Source: Clostridium tarantellae (GTDB taxonomy: Bacteria; Bacillota; Clostridia; Clostridiales; Clostridiaceae). From it: 41,588 bases of DNA. Below the pieces are notes generated by a model. That model made no database searches and was not told where the DNA came from. It worked only from the letters and a program-made list of their open reading frames with translations. Location: contig NZ_WHJC01000005.1 of the NCBI RefSeq assembly GCF_009295725.1, positions 1 through 41,588 on the forward strand, given 5' to 3'. Numbering within the stretch: the first letter of the stretch is position 1; the number at the start of each line of letters is the position of its first letter. Shown piece by piece: positions 14,663 to 25,232 of this stretch. The position numbers were made by a program, and so were the translations under genes.

Positions 14663-15727
14663 ATGAGAGAAAAAAATGATAACGAATTGAAAAATATTTT
14701 AAAAATAATGAGTCCTGGAACAAGTTTAAGAGAGGGACTAGAAAATATATTAAGAGCTAAAACCGGTGGATTAATTGTATTAGGTGATACTGAACAAGTT
14801 TTGGATCTTGTAGATGGAGGATTTAATATAAATTCAGATTATAGTCCAGCATATATATATGAATTAGCTAAAATGGATGGTGCTATAATTGTTAGTTCGG
14901 ATTTGAAAAGAATATTATATGCAAATACTCAATTAATGCCAGAACAATCAATAACTACTTATGAAACTGGAACTAGACATAGAACTGCTCAAAGAGTAGC
15001 AAAACAAACAGGAAATGTAGCTATAGCAATTTCCCAAAGAAGAAATATAATAACTATATATAAATCAGATATAAAATATGTTTTAAGAGATAGTAGTGTT
15101 GTTTTAAGTAAAGCTAATCAAGCGATACAAACTCTTGAAAAATATGTTGCTGTTTTAGAAAGAGTAATAAATAATCTTAACATATTAGAGTTTCAAGATT
15201 TAGCAACTTTATTTGATGTAGTTACAGCTATACAAAGAACAGAGATGGTAATGAGAATAGTAGAAGAAATAGAAGGATATATTATAGAACTGGGCAATGA
15301 AGGAAGATTAATTTCCATGCAATTAAATGAATTAGTTAGAAGTATAGAACAAGACGGAATTTTATTAATTAGAGATTACTGTACAGAAATAGTTAATTAT
15401 AAAGATGTATATCAAAGTATACAAAGTTTATCAGCAGAAGATTTATTAGATTTAGACCAGATTTCTAGAGAGTTAGGCTATATTGGCAAATCTTTAGTTG
15501 ACACATTAGTGTCACCTAAAGGCTATAGAATAGTAAGTAAAATACCAAGAATTCCATCAGTTGTAATAGAAAATTTAGTGAAACATTTTAAGAAATTAAA
15601 ATATGTATTAGAAGCTGGAAAAGATGAATTGGATCAAGTTGAGGGAATTGGTGAGGCTAGAGCGCGTGCTATAAAAAATGGATTAAGAAGAACTAGAGAA
15701 CAGGTATTAGTTAATAAAAATTTATAA
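14663..15727 (+). CDS. disA: DNA integrity scanning diadenylate cyclase DisA
   Basis: 354 residues from ATG 14663, preceded by GGGTGAG. The in-frame ATG at 14651 has no ribosome-binding site and contains this one, so it is rejected. The DAC domain carries the two catalytic motifs DGA (72-74) and RHRTA (105-109). A helical linker and a C-terminal helix-hairpin-helix domain ([16 protein letters not shown]) bind branched DNA. It makes c-di-AMP from two ATP and stalls at recombination intermediates. The likely receptor DarA is encoded at 857. Confidence 0.97.
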   Translation: MREKNDNELKNILKIMSPGTSLREGLENILRAKTGGLIVLGDTEQVLDLVDGGFNINSDYSPAYIYELAKMDGAIIVSSDLKRILYANTQLMPEQSITTYETGTRHRTAQRVAKQTGNVAIAISQRRNIITIYKSDIKYVLRDSSVVLSKANQAIQTLEKYVAVLERVINNLNILEFQDLATLFDVVTAIQRTEMVMRIVEEIEGYIIELGNEGRLISMQLNELVRSIEQDGILLIRDYCTEIVNYKDVYQSIQSLSAEDLLDLDQISRELGYIGKSLVDTLVSPKGYRIVSKIPRIPSVVIENLVKHFKKLKYVLEAGKDELDQVEGIGEARARAIKNGLRRTREQVLVNKNL

Positions 15728-15765
15728 ATCAGTAAGTGCCATTAAATATAATGGCACTTACTGAT
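15728..15765. terminator. long inverted repeat between convergent genes
   Basis: Perfect 16-bp stem ATCAGTAAGTGCCATT (15728-15743) / AATGGCACTTACTGAT (15750-15765). There is no strong T tract, but the position between disA and the convergent gene suggests a shared terminator. Confidence 0.7.
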
Positions 15766-15772
15766 ATTAATA

Positions 15773-16171
15773 TTATCTAAAAGAGAATTTTCCTAAAGTA
15801 TTGATTTTACCATATTCTTTTAATAGTATGTCATATAAATTTAAGTCTAAACAATTACATAAAGCAGTAATATAAAATATATTATTTCCTAATTCTCTTT
15901 CAATAACCTCTCTACAACTTTCACATAGAGAGCCAGTTAGGTGAGATTTAAAACAAGTATTTAAATCCTCTAAAGATGTCTTTTCACATTCTAAATTTTG
16001 TTTTTCAGCATTAATTTTAATGCAACCACAATTAGTGACGGATTTGCAAATAGCTCTATTCGCTCTTGCTTGAGATTCTTGATATTTACTTAATATATCT
16101 AATATGCTTTTGTGTCTTAATAGAGAGTTATTTACGCTATTTTGAAAATCGTCAAAAATTAAATCTTTCAT
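15773..16171 (-). CDS. Cys-rich conserved-looking protein of unknown function
   Basis: 132 residues from ATG 16171, 9 nt after AAGGAG; an in-frame TTG at 16180 touches the ribosome-binding site and is rejected. It is helical and soluble, with nine cysteines, including NCGCIK, a CESC pair and CNC. The spacing suggests a metal or Fe-S site or a redox switch but matches no motif I can name. It has its own consensus promoter, so it is likely well expressed. I have an impression of similar proteins in other clostridia but cannot give a family with confidence. Confidence 0.75.
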   Translation of the reverse strand: MKDLIFDDFQNSVNNSLLRHKSILDILSKYQESQARANRAICKSVTNCGCIKINAEKQNLECEKTSLEDLNTCFKSHLTGSLCESCREVIERELGNNIFYITALCNCLDLNLYDILLKEYGKINTLGKFSFR

Positions 16172-16212
16172 AGTGTTCAACTCCTTAACAAAAGAATCTT
16201 TGACCTATAATA

Positions 16213-16242
16213 ATTATAAAATTTTTCCAAATCACTTGTCAA
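16213..16242 (-). promoter_or_regulatory. consensus promoter for the Cys-rich gene
   Basis: On the minus strand, perfect TTGACA (16242-16237), 18-bp spacer, perfect TATAAT (16218-16213), 42 nt from the start codon. Confidence 0.85.
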
Positions 16243-16458
16243 TTAAATTCCAGTTAGTAATTAATATGGATACGTAACCAGAACTTAAATATAATATTAA
16301 AACAAAGTATATAACATTAACAGGGGGCATTAAATACCAAATATATCAAATATGAATTGAAGAATTTTTTATAAGGTGATATTCTATAAATAAATGCCTA
16401 AAGATTTTTGAATTATAGTTATAAAACATGTCAATAATTAAGCTTAGGAGGTGATAAA

Positions 16459-17577
16459 ATGATCAAAAAAGTATTTAGAATTATATTTACTATTTTAGGG
16501 TTATTAATAGGATATATATTGGCCGATTCTATAGTTAAAAGTAAATATATAGCTGAAAATGGATATTTTTCTAATATTATTTTATTGGTATCATTTTATA
16601 TTATATTAACAGTTATTTTGGGAATTTTATTATTTATTCTTTCACCAGCTATTTATAGAATTATAAGAAAGTTTATGTCCTTTGTTGAAAGGAGTATAAA
16701 TAAACTTTCACCAAGTGAAATAATTTTTGGAGTATTAGGAGCAATTATAGCTCTAATTATAGCTTCAATTTTTACTATTCCATTAAATAGTATTCTAAAT
16801 AAGATGGATAATAAATTTAGTGATTTTATAGGTCCACTTATTTTAATAGTTGGAAATCTAATCTCAATTGCTATAGGTGTAGATTTAGCTGTAAAAAAAA
16901 GAGAAGATATTCTTAATTATTTAGAAAATTTAAAAAGAGATAAATCAAATCAAAAAGAAAAAAAATCTAAAGCAAAGGGTGGTATGATACCAAAAATTTT
17001 AGACACATCTGTAATAATAGATGGAAGAATTTTTGATTTATGTCAAACAGGATTTATAGAGGGACCTTTAGTAATACCAAGTTTTGTTTTAGATGAACTT
17101 AGACATATTTCAGATTGTTCAGATAGTTTAAAAAGAACTAGAGGTAGAAGAGGATTAGATATTTTAAATAAAATACAAAAAGAATTAACTATAGAAGTTC
17201 AAATTTGGGAAGGTGATTTTCCAGAAATAAATGAAGTTGATAGTAAATTATTAAAATTAGGACAAAAATTAATAGGAAAAGTTATTACTAATGATTATAA
17301 CTTAAATAAAGTTGCAGAGGTTCAAGGTGTTCCTGTTTTAAATATAAATGAATTAGCTAATGCTATAAAACCAGTAGTTCTTCCTGGTGAAGATATGAGA
17401 TTGACTGTAGTAAAAGATGGTAAAGAATCAGGTCAAGGGGTTGCTTACTTAGATGATGGAACAATGATTGTAGTAGAAGGGGGAAGAAAATTTATTGGGG
17501 AAGAAATAAATGTAGTAGTTACGTCGGTTTTACAAACGGCAGCTGGTAGAATGATATTTGCTAAACAAAAAGCTTGA
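16459..17577 (+). CDS. yacL: membrane-anchored PIN/TRAM protein (YacL)
   Basis: 372 residues. Four hydrophobic segments (about 6-24, 38-62, 89-108, 123-143) anchor it, a lysine-rich linker follows, then a PIN nuclease-like domain beginning KILDTSVIIDGR (179-190) and a C-terminal TRAM domain (about 310-370). The PIN acidic residues (LDTS and later DSKLL and ND) are present, so RNase activity is possible. The family is conserved beside disA/ispD in Firmicutes with no agreed function. AGGAGGTGAT is a near-perfect ribosome-binding site. No clear promoter was assigned in the 278 nt upstream. Confidence 0.93.
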   Translation: MIKKVFRIIFTILGLLIGYILADSIVKSKYIAENGYFSNIILLVSFYIILTVILGILLFILSPAIYRIIRKFMSFVERSINKLSPSEIIFGVLGAIIALIIASIFTIPLNSILNKMDNKFSDFIGPLILIVGNLISIAIGVDLAVKKREDILNYLENLKRDKSNQKEKKSKAKGGMIPKILDTSVIIDGRIFDLCQTGFIEGPLVIPSFVLDELRHISDCSDSLKRTRGRRGLDILNKIQKELTIEVQIWEGDFPEINEVDSKLLKLGQKLIGKVITNDYNLNKVAEVQGVPVLNINELANAIKPVVLPGEDMRLTVVKDGKESGQGVAYLDDGTMIVVEGGRKFIGEEINVVVTSVLQTAAGRMIFAKQKA

Positions 17578-17597
17578 AAAATTGAAAGGTAAGTTTT

Positions 17598-18287
17598 ATG
17601 GGAAAAATAGTAAGTGTAATATTAGCAGGTGGAAAAGGAAAAAGAATGGGAGGAGACATAAGTAAACAATTCATTGAAATTGAAGGTAAACCTTTAATAT
17701 ATTATACATTAAAGGCTTTTGAAAAATGTTCAATTATTGATGAAATAATATTAGTTCTTCCTAAAAGAGAGATTGATTATTTTAAGAATAATATATTAAA
17801 TAGATTTACTTTTAAAATACATAAGATAGTTGAAGGTGGAGTAGAAAGACAAGATTCAGTATATAATGCTTTAAAATCTATAAATGATTGTGAAATTGTA
17901 TTAATACATGATGGTGCAAGACCATTTGTAAATTTAAATATTATATATGATGGAATTAAGTATGCTAGAGAATTTGGTGCTGCAGCTCCAGGAGTTGTGC
18001 CTAAGGATACAATCAAAATTAAAAATGAACATAATTTTTCTATTGATACACCGAAAAGAAATTCACTTGTAGCAGTTCAAACACCTCAGTGTTTTAAATA
18101 TGAAATAATATTAGATTGTCATGAAAAAATAAAAAAAGAATCTAAAACAGTAACAGATGATACAATGGCTGTAGATATGTTTAAAAATAACGTATATCTT
18201 TATGAAGGTGATTATAAAAATATTAAAGTTACAACAGCAGAAGATTTAATATTATGCAATGAATTTGTAAAGAGTTATAAAGTTTAG
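17598..18287 (+). CDS. ispD: 2-C-methyl-D-erythritol 4-phosphate cytidylyltransferase
   Basis: 229 residues. The CTP-binding loop AGGKGKRMGGDISKQF is at 10-25, with HDGARPF (about 114-120) and TDDTMAVD (about 188-195) as family landmarks. It makes CDP-ME in the MEP isoprenoid pathway, so this organism builds isoprenoids by the non-mevalonate route. It starts 20 nt after yacL with a modest GAAAGG ribosome-binding site. ispF is not next to it. Confidence 0.96.
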   Translation: MGKIVSVILAGGKGKRMGGDISKQFIEIEGKPLIYYTLKAFEKCSIIDEIILVLPKREIDYFKNNILNRFTFKIHKIVEGGVERQDSVYNALKSINDCEIVLIHDGARPFVNLNIIYDGIKYAREFGAAAPGVVPKDTIKIKNEHNFSIDTPKRNSLVAVQTPQCFKYEIILDCHEKIKKESKTVTDDTMAVDMFKNNVYLYEGDYKNIKVTTAEDLILCNEFVKSYKV

Positions 18288-18305
18288 AATAGTTTACTTC
18301 TTTTA

Positions 18306-18334
18306 TTGACATAGTATGATTATATAGATATAAT
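18306..18334 (+). promoter_or_regulatory. consensus promoter of the proS T-box transcript
   Basis: TTGACA (18306-18311), exact 17-bp spacer, TATAAT (18329-18334). Confidence 0.9.
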
Positions 18335-18359
18335 GAAAAAAGTAAAAAATGTATATTTG

Positions 18360-18567
18360 TAAAGCGTTGAAGAAGATTAGTAGAAACTATTTTATACAGA
18401 GAGTGAATCCAAGGCTGAAAGATTCCAATAAAGTTTTGAACCTACTTCGGAGTTATAGAAAAAAACTAATCGGTGAAATACCGTTATCATTATGAAAGTA
18501 CAAATTTAGGTGGTACCGCGATATATGCTCGCCCTAAGAATTTTTTTCTTAGGGGAGCTTTTTTTTA
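18360..18567 (+). promoter_or_regulatory. T-box riboswitch (proline), with terminator
   Basis: Stem I elements (AGTAG and AGAGAG segments) precede a specifier loop with GAA-CCT-ACTTCGGAG; the specifier codon CCT at 18441-18443 reads proline. The T-box sequence AGGTGGTACCGCG is at 18508-18520. The terminator stem GCTCGCCCTAAG / CTTAGGGGAGC (18527-18558) runs into eight T. Uncharged tRNA-Pro would pair with both the specifier and the T-box and prevent termination, switching on proS when proline is scarce. Confidence 0.96.
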
Positions 18568-18610
18568 TAAATTTTAATATTCATAGGAAGTTATATTAGG
18601 AGGTAGAATT

Positions 18611-20326
18611 ATGAAAATGTCAAATATGTTAGTATCAACGTTAAGAGAAGTGCCAGCAGAAGCTGAAATAGCAAGTCATAAACTTATGTTAAGATCTGGT
18701 ATGATGAGAAAAATGGCTGCTGGAATTTATAATTATATGCCATTAGGTCTTAAAGTATTAAAAAATATAGAAGATATAGTAAGAGAAGAAATGAATAATG
18801 CTGGAGCACAAGAATTTTTAGCATCTGCATTAATACCTTCAGAACTTTGGAAAGAGTCAGGTAGATGGGAAGCTTATGGAGCAGAAATGTTTAGAGTAAA
18901 AGACAGAAATGAAAGAGATTTTTGTTTAGGACCAACTCATGAAGAAGTGTTTACGGATATAGCAAGAAATGAAATAAAATCATATAAACAATTACCAGTT
19001 AATCTATATCAAATTCAAACAAAATATAGAGATGAAAGAAGACCAAGATTTGGAATAATGAGATCTAGAGAGTTTGTAATGAAAGATGCTTATAGTTTTG
19101 ATAAAGATCAATTAGGTTTAGATTTATCATATGATAAAATGCATGAAGCGTATGTTAAAATATTCAATAGATGTGGATTAGATGCTAAATGTGTAGAGGC
19201 TGATTCAGGTGCAATAGGAGGTTCAAATTCAGCTGAATTTATGGTTAAATCAGAAGTTGGAGAAGATGATGTAGTTTTCTGTACATCATGTAATTATGCA
19301 GCTAATATAGAAAAAGCCATAGCTACACCAGAGTTAGCAGAAAAAGAAGAGCTAAGAGATTTAAATAAAGTAGAAACACCAAATATTAAAACAATAGAAG
19401 ATTTAAAAAATTTCTTTAATTGTTCAAATAAAAAAATGGCAAAAACTTTAATTTATAGAGTAGATAATAAAGTAGTTGCAGTTATGGTTAGAGGAGATAG
19501 AGAAGTAAATGAAACAAAAGTAGCTAATGCTTTAGGTGAAGTTATAGAATTAGAAATGGCTAATGAGGAAATAGTGAAAAATGCTACAGGAGCAATTACT
19601 GGATTTGCAGGTCCTATAGGGATAAAGGTTGATGAATTATTAGTTGATGAAGAAGTTGCAAATATGTTTAATTTTATAGTTGGAGCTAATGAAACAGGAT
19701 ATCATATGAAAAATGTTAATTTTAAAAGAGATTTCCAGGGTAAAGTTGGCGATTATAGAAATATAACAATTGGTGAAAAATGCCCTTGTTGTGGATGTGA
19801 AATTACTATAGCTAGAGGAACGGAAGTAGGACATATTTTTAAATTAGGAACTAAATATTCAGAAGCTATGAATGCTACATTTATAGATGAAGATGGAAAA
19901 TCAAAGCCTTTTGTTATGGGATGTTATGGAATAGGTGTAACTAGAACTATGGCTTCAATAATAGAACAGCATAATGATGAAAATGGAATAATATGGCCAT
20001 TGTCTGTAGCGCCATATCATGTTTCAATTATAGTAGCTAATATTAAAGATGAAAAGCAAGTTAAATCGGCAGAAGAAATATATACAAACTTAAGATCTAA
20101 AGGCATAGATGTTTTACTTGATGATAGAAATGAACGTGCAGGAGTTAAATTCAAGGATGCGGAACTTATGGGAATCCCTATGAGAATTACTGTTGGAAAA
20201 AAAATTGGGGAAAATCAAGTAGAATTTAAGTTAAGAAAAGGTGGAGATATGGAAGTAATTAATACAGATGAAATCTTCACTAAAATTAAAAAAGAATTTT
20301 TAAATGAAGGATTAAAGGTTCAATAA
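18611..20326 (+). CDS. proS: prolyl-tRNA synthetase, bacterial type
   Basis: 571 residues, the length of bacterial-type ProRS with an inserted editing domain (about 220-390) that clears Ala-tRNA-Pro. Class II landmarks are visible: [10 protein letters not shown] (about 100-109), [19 protein letters not shown] (motif 2) and [10 protein letters not shown] (motif 3), with a C-terminal anticodon-binding domain. AGGAGGTAG is the ribosome-binding site. Controlled by the proline T-box directly upstream. cysS follows after 61 nt and may share the transcript. Confidence 0.98.
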   Translation: MKMSNMLVSTLREVPAEAEIASHKLMLRSGMMRKMAAGIYNYMPLGLKVLKNIEDIVREEMNNAGAQEFLASALIPSELWKESGRWEAYGAEMFRVKDRNERDFCLGPTHEEVFTDIARNEIKSYKQLPVNLYQIQTKYRDERRPRFGIMRSREFVMKDAYSFDKDQLGLDLSYDKMHEAYVKIFNRCGLDAKCVEADSGAIGGSNSAEFMVKSEVGEDDVVFCTSCNYAANIEKAIATPELAEKEELRDLNKVETPNIKTIEDLKNFFNCSNKKMAKTLIYRVDNKVVAVMVRGDREVNETKVANALGEVIELEMANEEIVKNATGAITGFAGPIGIKVDELLVDEEVANMFNFIVGANETGYHMKNVNFKRDFQGKVGDYRNITIGEKCPCCGCEITIARGTEVGHIFKLGTKYSEAMNATFIDEDGKSKPFVMGCYGIGVTRTMASIIEQHNDENGIIWPLSVAPYHVSIIVANIKDEKQVKSAEEIYTNLRSKGIDVLLDDRNERAGVKFKDAELMGIPMRITVGKKIGENQVEFKLRKGGDMEVINTDEIFTKIKKEFLNEGLKVQ

Positions 20327-20387
20327 AATAACAATCCAAAATACTTAAAATTATATTCAGAGTTATAGAATAATAGGAGGGGTAATA

Positions 20388-21788
20388 ATGATTAAGGTAT
20401 ATAATACTCTAACTAAACAAAAAGAAGAGTTTAAACCATTAGTTAATGGCGAAGTGAAAATGTATGTATGCGGTCCTACCGTTTATAATTTTTTTCATAT
20501 AGGTAATGGGAGGACATTCATAGTATTTGATACTATAAGAAGATATTTTGAATATAGAGGTTTTAAAGTTGATTTTGTTCAAAATTTTACTGATATAGAT
20601 GATAAAATGATTAAGAAAGCTAACGAAGAAAATACAACAGTTAAAGAAATCGGAGATAAATATATAAAAGAGTATTATAAAGATGCAGATGCTTTAAATA
20701 TAGAGAGAGCTTCTGTTAATCCAAGAGCAACAGAGTATATTAGTGATATTATAAAGTTTGTAAAGGAATTGGTTAATAAAGGATATGCTTATGAAGTAAA
20801 TGGAGATGTTTATTTTTCAACTAAAAAGTTTAATAGCTATGGAAAATTATCGGGGCAAAATATAGAAGATTTGCAGTCAGGAGCAAGAATAAGCATAGAT
20901 GAAAGAAAGCAAGATCCTATGGATTTTGCAATTTGGAAAGCACAAAAAACAGGAGAACCAGCTTGGAAAAGTCCGTGGGGAATGGGAAGACCTGGATGGC
21001 ATATAGAATGTTCATGTATGGCTAAAAAGATTCTTGGTGATACTATAGATATACATGCTGGAGGTTCAGATTTAGCATTTCCTCATCATGAAAATGAAAT
21101 AGCTCAAAGTGAAGCTTTAACTGGGAAATCTTTTTCAAATTACTGGTTACATTCTGCCTTTGTAAATGTAAATAATGAAAAGATGTCTAAATCATTAAAT
21201 AATTTTTTTACTGCAAGAGAAATATTAGAAAAGTTTGATGCTGATGTAATTAGATTTTTAATGTTATCAGCACATTATAGACAACAACTTAATTTTAGTG
21301 AAGATTTATTATACTCTGCAAAAGCATCTGTAGAAAGAATATACAATACTATAGGAAATTTAGAAAATTTAATAGTTGAAGTTTCTAGAGATGAAATAAA
21401 TGAGGAAGAAAAAAAATATTTAGAATCATTATCAAAGTATAAAAATAAATACATAGAAAAAATGGATGATGATTTTAATACAGCTGATGCTATTACTGCT
21501 ATATTTGATTTAATAAAAGATATAAATACAAATATTACAATAAATTCTTCTAAAGAGTTAGTAAAAGAAGCTTTAAGCTTAATAAGAGAATTAGGAATGC
21601 CTTTAGGAATTTTACAAAAATCTACAAAAGGAACTCTTGAAGATGAAATAGAAGGATTAATAGAGCAAAGACAAAAAGCTAGAAAAGATAAAGACTTTGC
21701 TTTAGCTGATAAAATAAGAGATGATTTAAAAGCAAGAGGTATTGTTCTTGAAGATACTCCTCAAGGAGTTAGATGGAAAAAAATATAA
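20388..21788 (+). CDS. cysS: cysteinyl-tRNA synthetase
   Basis: 466 residues, class I. The zinc ligand C28 is in CGPTVYN, HIGN (37-40) is the HIGH variant common in Cys[10 protein letters not shown] and HHENE supply the remaining zinc-site residues, and KMSKS is at 265-269. It charges tRNA-Cys. The ribosome-binding site is AGGAGGGG. No T-box of its own is visible, which fits cotranscription from the proS promoter. Confidence 0.98.
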   Translation: MIKVYNTLTKQKEEFKPLVNGEVKMYVCGPTVYNFFHIGNGRTFIVFDTIRRYFEYRGFKVDFVQNFTDIDDKMIKKANEENTTVKEIGDKYIKEYYKDADALNIERASVNPRATEYISDIIKFVKELVNKGYAYEVNGDVYFSTKKFNSYGKLSGQNIEDLQSGARISIDERKQDPMDFAIWKAQKTGEPAWKSPWGMGRPGWHIECSCMAKKILGDTIDIHAGGSDLAFPHHENEIAQSEALTGKSFSNYWLHSAFVNVNNEKMSKSLNNFFTAREILEKFDADVIRFLMLSAHYRQQLNFSEDLLYSAKASVERIYNTIGNLENLIVEVSRDEINEEEKKYLESLSKYKNKYIEKMDDDFNTADAITAIFDLIKDINTNITINSSKELVKEALSLIRELGMPLGILQKSTKGTLEDEIEGLIEQRQKARKDKDFALADKIRDDLKARGIVLEDTPQGVRWKKI

Positions 21789-21794
21789 TGGTTA

Positions 21795-21836
21795 TGACTT
21801 GCATATGAAGAAATTCTTTGCAAGTCATTCTTTTAA
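21795..21836 (+). terminator. cysS terminator
   Basis: ATGACTTGCA (21795-21804) / TGCAAGTCAT (21820-21829), 15-nt loop, then TCTTTTAAATT. Confidence 0.8.
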
Positions 21837-21871
21837 ATTTAAAATATATTATGTAGTGACTAAATTAATTA

Positions 21872-21900
21872 TTGAATGTAATACTTAATTACCTTAAAAT
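21872..21900 (+). promoter_or_regulatory. probable promoter of mrnC-thyX-rlmB-yacP
   Basis: TTGAAT (21872-21877), 17-bp spacer, TAAAAT (21895-21900), placed between the cysS terminator and mrnC. Confidence 0.55.
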
Positions 21901-21941
21901 ATTAAAGAAAATAGGTTTAGTATTAAAATAAAGGAGAGAAA

Positions 21942-22355
21942 ATGCTAAATAACTTATTATTTAAACAATTTACTAAGGATGAAGCAAGAATGTTAAATCC
22001 ATTACAATTAGCATTAATTGGTGATGTAGTTTATGAATTATTTATAAGAAACTATATATTGAGTGATAATGTAGGTTTATCTGCTCATAAAATTCACATT
22101 AAAGCTATACAATATGTTAAAGCTAAAGCTCAAAGTAACATAATAAGGCTCTTAGAAGATGACCTAAATGAAGAAGAACATTATATATATAAAAGAGGAA
22201 GAAATGCTAAATCAGCAACAGTTCCTAAAAATGCAGATGTTAGAGATTATAGAAATGCTACAGGCTTTGAAGCATTAATTGGATATTTATATTTATCAAA
22301 TAATGAAGAGAGATTAAATTACATTCTAATTAAAGCAATAAAGATTAATGTTTAG
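21942..22355 (+). CDS. mrnC: mini-ribonuclease 3
   Basis: 137 residues, an RNase III catalytic domain without the dsRNA-binding domain, as expected for Mini-III. The conserved LALIGDVVYE (D28) and the late GFEALIGYLYL hold the acidic active-site residues. In Bacillus it trims 23S rRNA ends. AAAGGAGAG precedes the ATG. thyX starts 11 nt after its stop. Confidence 0.94.
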   Translation: MLNNLLFKQFTKDEARMLNPLQLALIGDVVYELFIRNYILSDNVGLSAHKIHIKAIQYVKAKAQSNIIRLLEDDLNEEEHYIYKRGRNAKSATVPKNADVRDYRNATGFEALIGYLYLSNNEERLNYILIKAIKINV

Positions 22356-22366
22356 GAGAGTTATAA

Positions 22367-23107
22367 ATGAGTTTAAAAGTTAAATTAATACAATATACAC
22401 CAGAACCTGAAAAAACAATAGCAGCAGCAGCTAAACTTTGTTACAGTGCTGTTGGGGTAGATGATATAATGGAAAAATTAACAGAAGAAAATACAGAAAA
22501 ATTTTTAAATATGTTAATGTCTTATGGGCATGCATCACCTATTGAACATGTTAGCTTTACTTTTGCAGTAGAAGGAGTTTCTAGAAGTTTAACTCATCAA
22601 TTAGTTAGACATAGAATAGCGTCATATTCTCAACAAAGTCAAAGATATGTTAAGTTAGAACAATTTGAATATATAGTTCCTCCTGCTATAGAGGAAAATG
22701 AAGAAGCTAAAATTTTATTTATAAAAGCTATGAAAGAAAGTCAAAATAGTTATGATGAAATAGCTAAAATACTTAAGGAAAAATATATATGCCAAGGTAT
22801 TAATGATAAAATGGCAGAAAAAAAAGCTATAGAAGATGCAAGATATGTATTTCCAAATGCTTGTGAAACTAAAGTAGTATTTACTATGAATGCTAGAAGT
22901 TTAATTAATTTTTTTCATCATAGATGTTGTGAAAGAGCTCAATGGGAAATTAGAGAATTAGCTAAACAAATGGTGTATCAAGTTAGAGAAGTAGCACCAA
23001 TACTATTTAAAAAATCAGGACCGAGTTGTGTTGCAGGAGTATGTCCAGAAGGATCTATGAGCTGTGGAAAAGTTAAGGAAATGAGAAGTTTATATCTTAA
23101 AAAATAA
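22367..23107 (+). CDS. thyX: flavin-dependent thymidylate synthase
   Basis: 246 residues. The ThyX motif RHRx7S appears as RHR (81-83) ... S91. The late [13 protein letters not shown] segment carries the conserved FAD/dUMP-binding residues. It makes dTMP from dUMP with FAD and methylene-tetrahydrofolate. Ribosome-binding site AGGAGAG overlaps the end of mrnC. Confidence 0.97.
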   Translation: MSLKVKLIQYTPEPEKTIAAAAKLCYSAVGVDDIMEKLTEENTEKFLNMLMSYGHASPIEHVSFTFAVEGVSRSLTHQLVRHRIASYSQQSQRYVKLEQFEYIVPPAIEENEEAKILFIKAMKESQNSYDEIAKILKEKYICQGINDKMAEKKAIEDARYVFPNACETKVVFTMNARSLINFFHHRCCERAQWEIRELAKQMVYQVREVAPILFKKSGPSCVAGVCPEGSMSCGKVKEMRSLYLKK

Positions 23108-23135
23108 TAATCAATTAATTAAGGAGAGAATACTT

Positions 23136-23996
23136 ATGACAAAGTCAGAAAATAAATTTAGAAATTTAACTCGTAAACAAAAAAGTGAATTAGTAAGACA
23201 ACAAAATAAAATGTTTAAAGAAAAATTTGATAGAGAAGCTACTAATGAAGTAAAAAATAGAGAAGATTTAGTTGAAGGAAGAAATGCTGTAATAGAATTA
23301 TTAAAAACTGATAAAACCATAGAACAATTATTTATAGCTAATGGAAAATTAGAAGGTTCAATAAATAAAATAATAGCATTAGCAAAAGAAAAGAAAATAG
23401 TAATTAAAGAAGTTGATAGAAAAAAATTAGATTCTATGAGTGAAACAAGAGCTCATCAAGGAGTTATTGCTCAAATAACACCTTTTAAGTATTCAACTGT
23501 AGAAGATATACTTTTATATGCTGAAAAAAGAGGTGAATCTCCGTTTATAATAATTTTAGACGAATTAGAAGATCCTCATAATCTAGGTTCTATAGTAAGA
23601 ACAGCTGAATTATGTGGTGTTCATGGCATAATAATACCTAAAAGAAGAAATGTAGGAGTTACAGGAACTGTGTATAAAGCATCAGTAGGAGCTATAGAAC
23701 ATATTAAAATAGCTAAAGTAACAAATATAAATTCTGTTATAGATGAATTAAAAAGTAAAAATATATGGGTTTATGGTGCTGATATAATGGGAGATGAATA
23801 TAGCTATGAAATAAATTTTCAAGGTGCTTGTGCTATCATTATAGGAAGTGAAGGAAAAGGAATGTCTAAATTAACTAAAAGTAAATGTGACAAATTAGTT
23901 AAAATTCCTATGGTTGGAAAAATAAACTCTTTAAATGCTTCGGTTGCAGGTGGTATAATGATGTATGAAGTATTAAAGTCTAGAATAAGAAAATAG
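23136..23996 (+). CDS. rlmB: 23S rRNA 2'-O-ribose methyltransferase (RlmB/YacO)
   Basis: 286 residues of the SpoU/TrmH SPOUT family. A lysine-rich extension of about 45 residues precedes the substrate-binding domain (VEGRNAVIELL). SPOUT motifs are DPHNLGSIVRTAE, GSEGKGMSKL and SLNASVAGGIMMYE; the trefoil knot binds SAM. By homology it methylates G2251 (E. coli numbering) of 23S rRNA. Seven nucleotides and a short gap separate it from yacP. Confidence 0.94.
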   Translation: MTKSENKFRNLTRKQKSELVRQQNKMFKEKFDREATNEVKNREDLVEGRNAVIELLKTDKTIEQLFIANGKLEGSINKIIALAKEKKIVIKEVDRKKLDSMSETRAHQGVIAQITPFKYSTVEDILLYAEKRGESPFIIILDELEDPHNLGSIVRTAELCGVHGIIIPKRRNVGVTGTVYKASVGAIEHIKIAKVTNINSVIDELKSKNIWVYGADIMGDEYSYEINFQGACAIIIGSEGKGMSKLTKSKCDKLVKIPMVGKINSLNASVAGGIMMYEVLKSRIRK

Positions 23997-24012
23997 AAAA
24001 AGAGTGATATAT

Positions 24013-24525
24013 GTGAAGGTTATTTTTGTTGATGGATATAATGTTATAAATAGTTGGCCTAATTTAAAGACAATAAAAAAATATAGTTATGAATCTGCTA
24101 GAAAGAAATTAGCTGATATTATGGAAAACTATGCTTATTATGATAATTGTGAAATACATGTAGTTTTTGATGCACATAAGGTTACAGGTAGCTTAGAAAA
24201 AAAAGATATAACCGGACAAATTATCACGGTTTTTACAAAAGATGGAGAAACAGCAGATGCTTATATAGAGAGAATGGTTAATGACATAGGGAAAAAAATA
24301 GAAGTTACAGTTGTTACATCCGATTGGTTAGAGCAACAAACAATATTTCAAAGAGGAGCTATAAGAATGTCCTCTTTAGAATTCTATCATGAAGTTATAA
24401 AGGTAGAGGAAAAAATTAGAAAAAAATCAGAGATTAATAAATTATCTACAAATAAAAATTTTCTTGGAGACAGCTTAACAGGAGAAGTCTTTAAAAAATT
24501 AGATGAAATTAGAAAAAGTAAATAA
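24013..24525 (+). CDS. yacP: NYN-domain RNA-binding/nuclease protein YacP (Rae1 type)
   Basis: 170 residues from GTG 24013, preceded by AGAGTGAT; an in-frame GTG at 24004 lies inside that site and is rejected. An N-terminal NYN/PIN-like fold (VIFVDGYNVINSW) and later ADAYIERM and VVTSDWLEQ carry the acidic residues. Bacillus Rae1/YacP is a ribosome-associated endonuclease. Fits the usual rlmB-yacP-sigH order. Confidence 0.9.
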   Translation: MKVIFVDGYNVINSWPNLKTIKKYSYESARKKLADIMENYAYYDNCEIHVVFDAHKVTGSLEKKDITGQIITVFTKDGETADAYIERMVNDIGKKIEVTVVTSDWLEQQTIFQRGAIRMSSLEFYHEVIKVEEKIRKKSEINKLSTNKNFLGDSLTGEVFKKLDEIRKSK

Positions 24526-24575
24526 TACAAAAGGATAGTTTAATCTAGAATATTTATGGTTTAAGGGGGGGTATA

Positions 24576-25214
24576 GTGAGTAATAAACGAGTATTAACTA
24601 ATAGTTTTGACCCTTTAGTAGAATCAGATGAAAAAATTGTTATTATAGCAAAAGGTGGAAATGAAAGAGCTTTAGAATATATTATTAATAAATATGAGCA
24701 ATTTGTTAAAGCAAAAGCAAAATCATATTTTTTAATAGGTGCAGATAAAGAAGATATTTATCAAGAAGGGATGATAGGTTTATATAAGGCTATTAGAGAT
24801 TTTAATCCTAATAAATTAGCTTCTTTTAAAGGATTTGCAGAATTATGTATAACAAGACAAATTATAACAGCTATAAAAACAGCTACAAGACAAAAGCATA
24901 TTCCATTAAATACATACGTTTCATTAAACAAGCCTATGTATGAAGAGGAGTCTGACAGAACTTTGTTAGATGTTTTAGAAGGTTTAACAATTACTGATCC
25001 AGAAGAAGTTATTATAAGTAAAGAAGAAGTTCAACACATAGAGAAAGAAATTGAAAAAGTTCTTTCAGAATTAGAATTAGAAGTTTTAAATTCTTATTTA
25101 GATGGAAAGAGTTATCAAGAAATAGCATGCGATTTAGACAGACATGCTAAATCTATTGATAATGCTTTACAAAGAGTTAAAAGAAAGCTAGAAAAGTGTT
25201 TAAATATTAAATAA
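24576..25214 (+). CDS. sigH: RNA polymerase sigma-H (Spo0H)
   Basis: 212 residues from GTG 24576 after GGGGGGG. Sigma region 2 is clear (DKEDIYQEGMIGLYKAIRDF), as is a C-terminal region 4 helix-turn-helix (SYQEIACDLDRHAKSIDNAL). Sigma-H drives early sporulation genes, which marks the organism as an endospore former. It is 50 nt after yacP, with no terminator visible between them. Confidence 0.96.
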   Translation: MSNKRVLTNSFDPLVESDEKIVIIAKGGNERALEYIINKYEQFVKAKAKSYFLIGADKEDIYQEGMIGLYKAIRDFNPNKLASFKGFAELCITRQIITAIKTATRQKHIPLNTYVSLNKPMYEEESDRTLLDVLEGLTITDPEEVIISKEEVQHIEKEIEKVLSELELEVLNSYLDGKSYQEIACDLDRHAKSIDNALQRVKRKLEKCLNIK

Positions 25215-25232
25215 ATCATTTGTTAAAAAATA

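Noticed and set aside
16243-16458. Search for a yacL promoter or small RNA in this gap
   Set aside because: Only weak elements (TTGAAG at 16357, TATTCT at 16380) and no stable structure; nothing worth calling.
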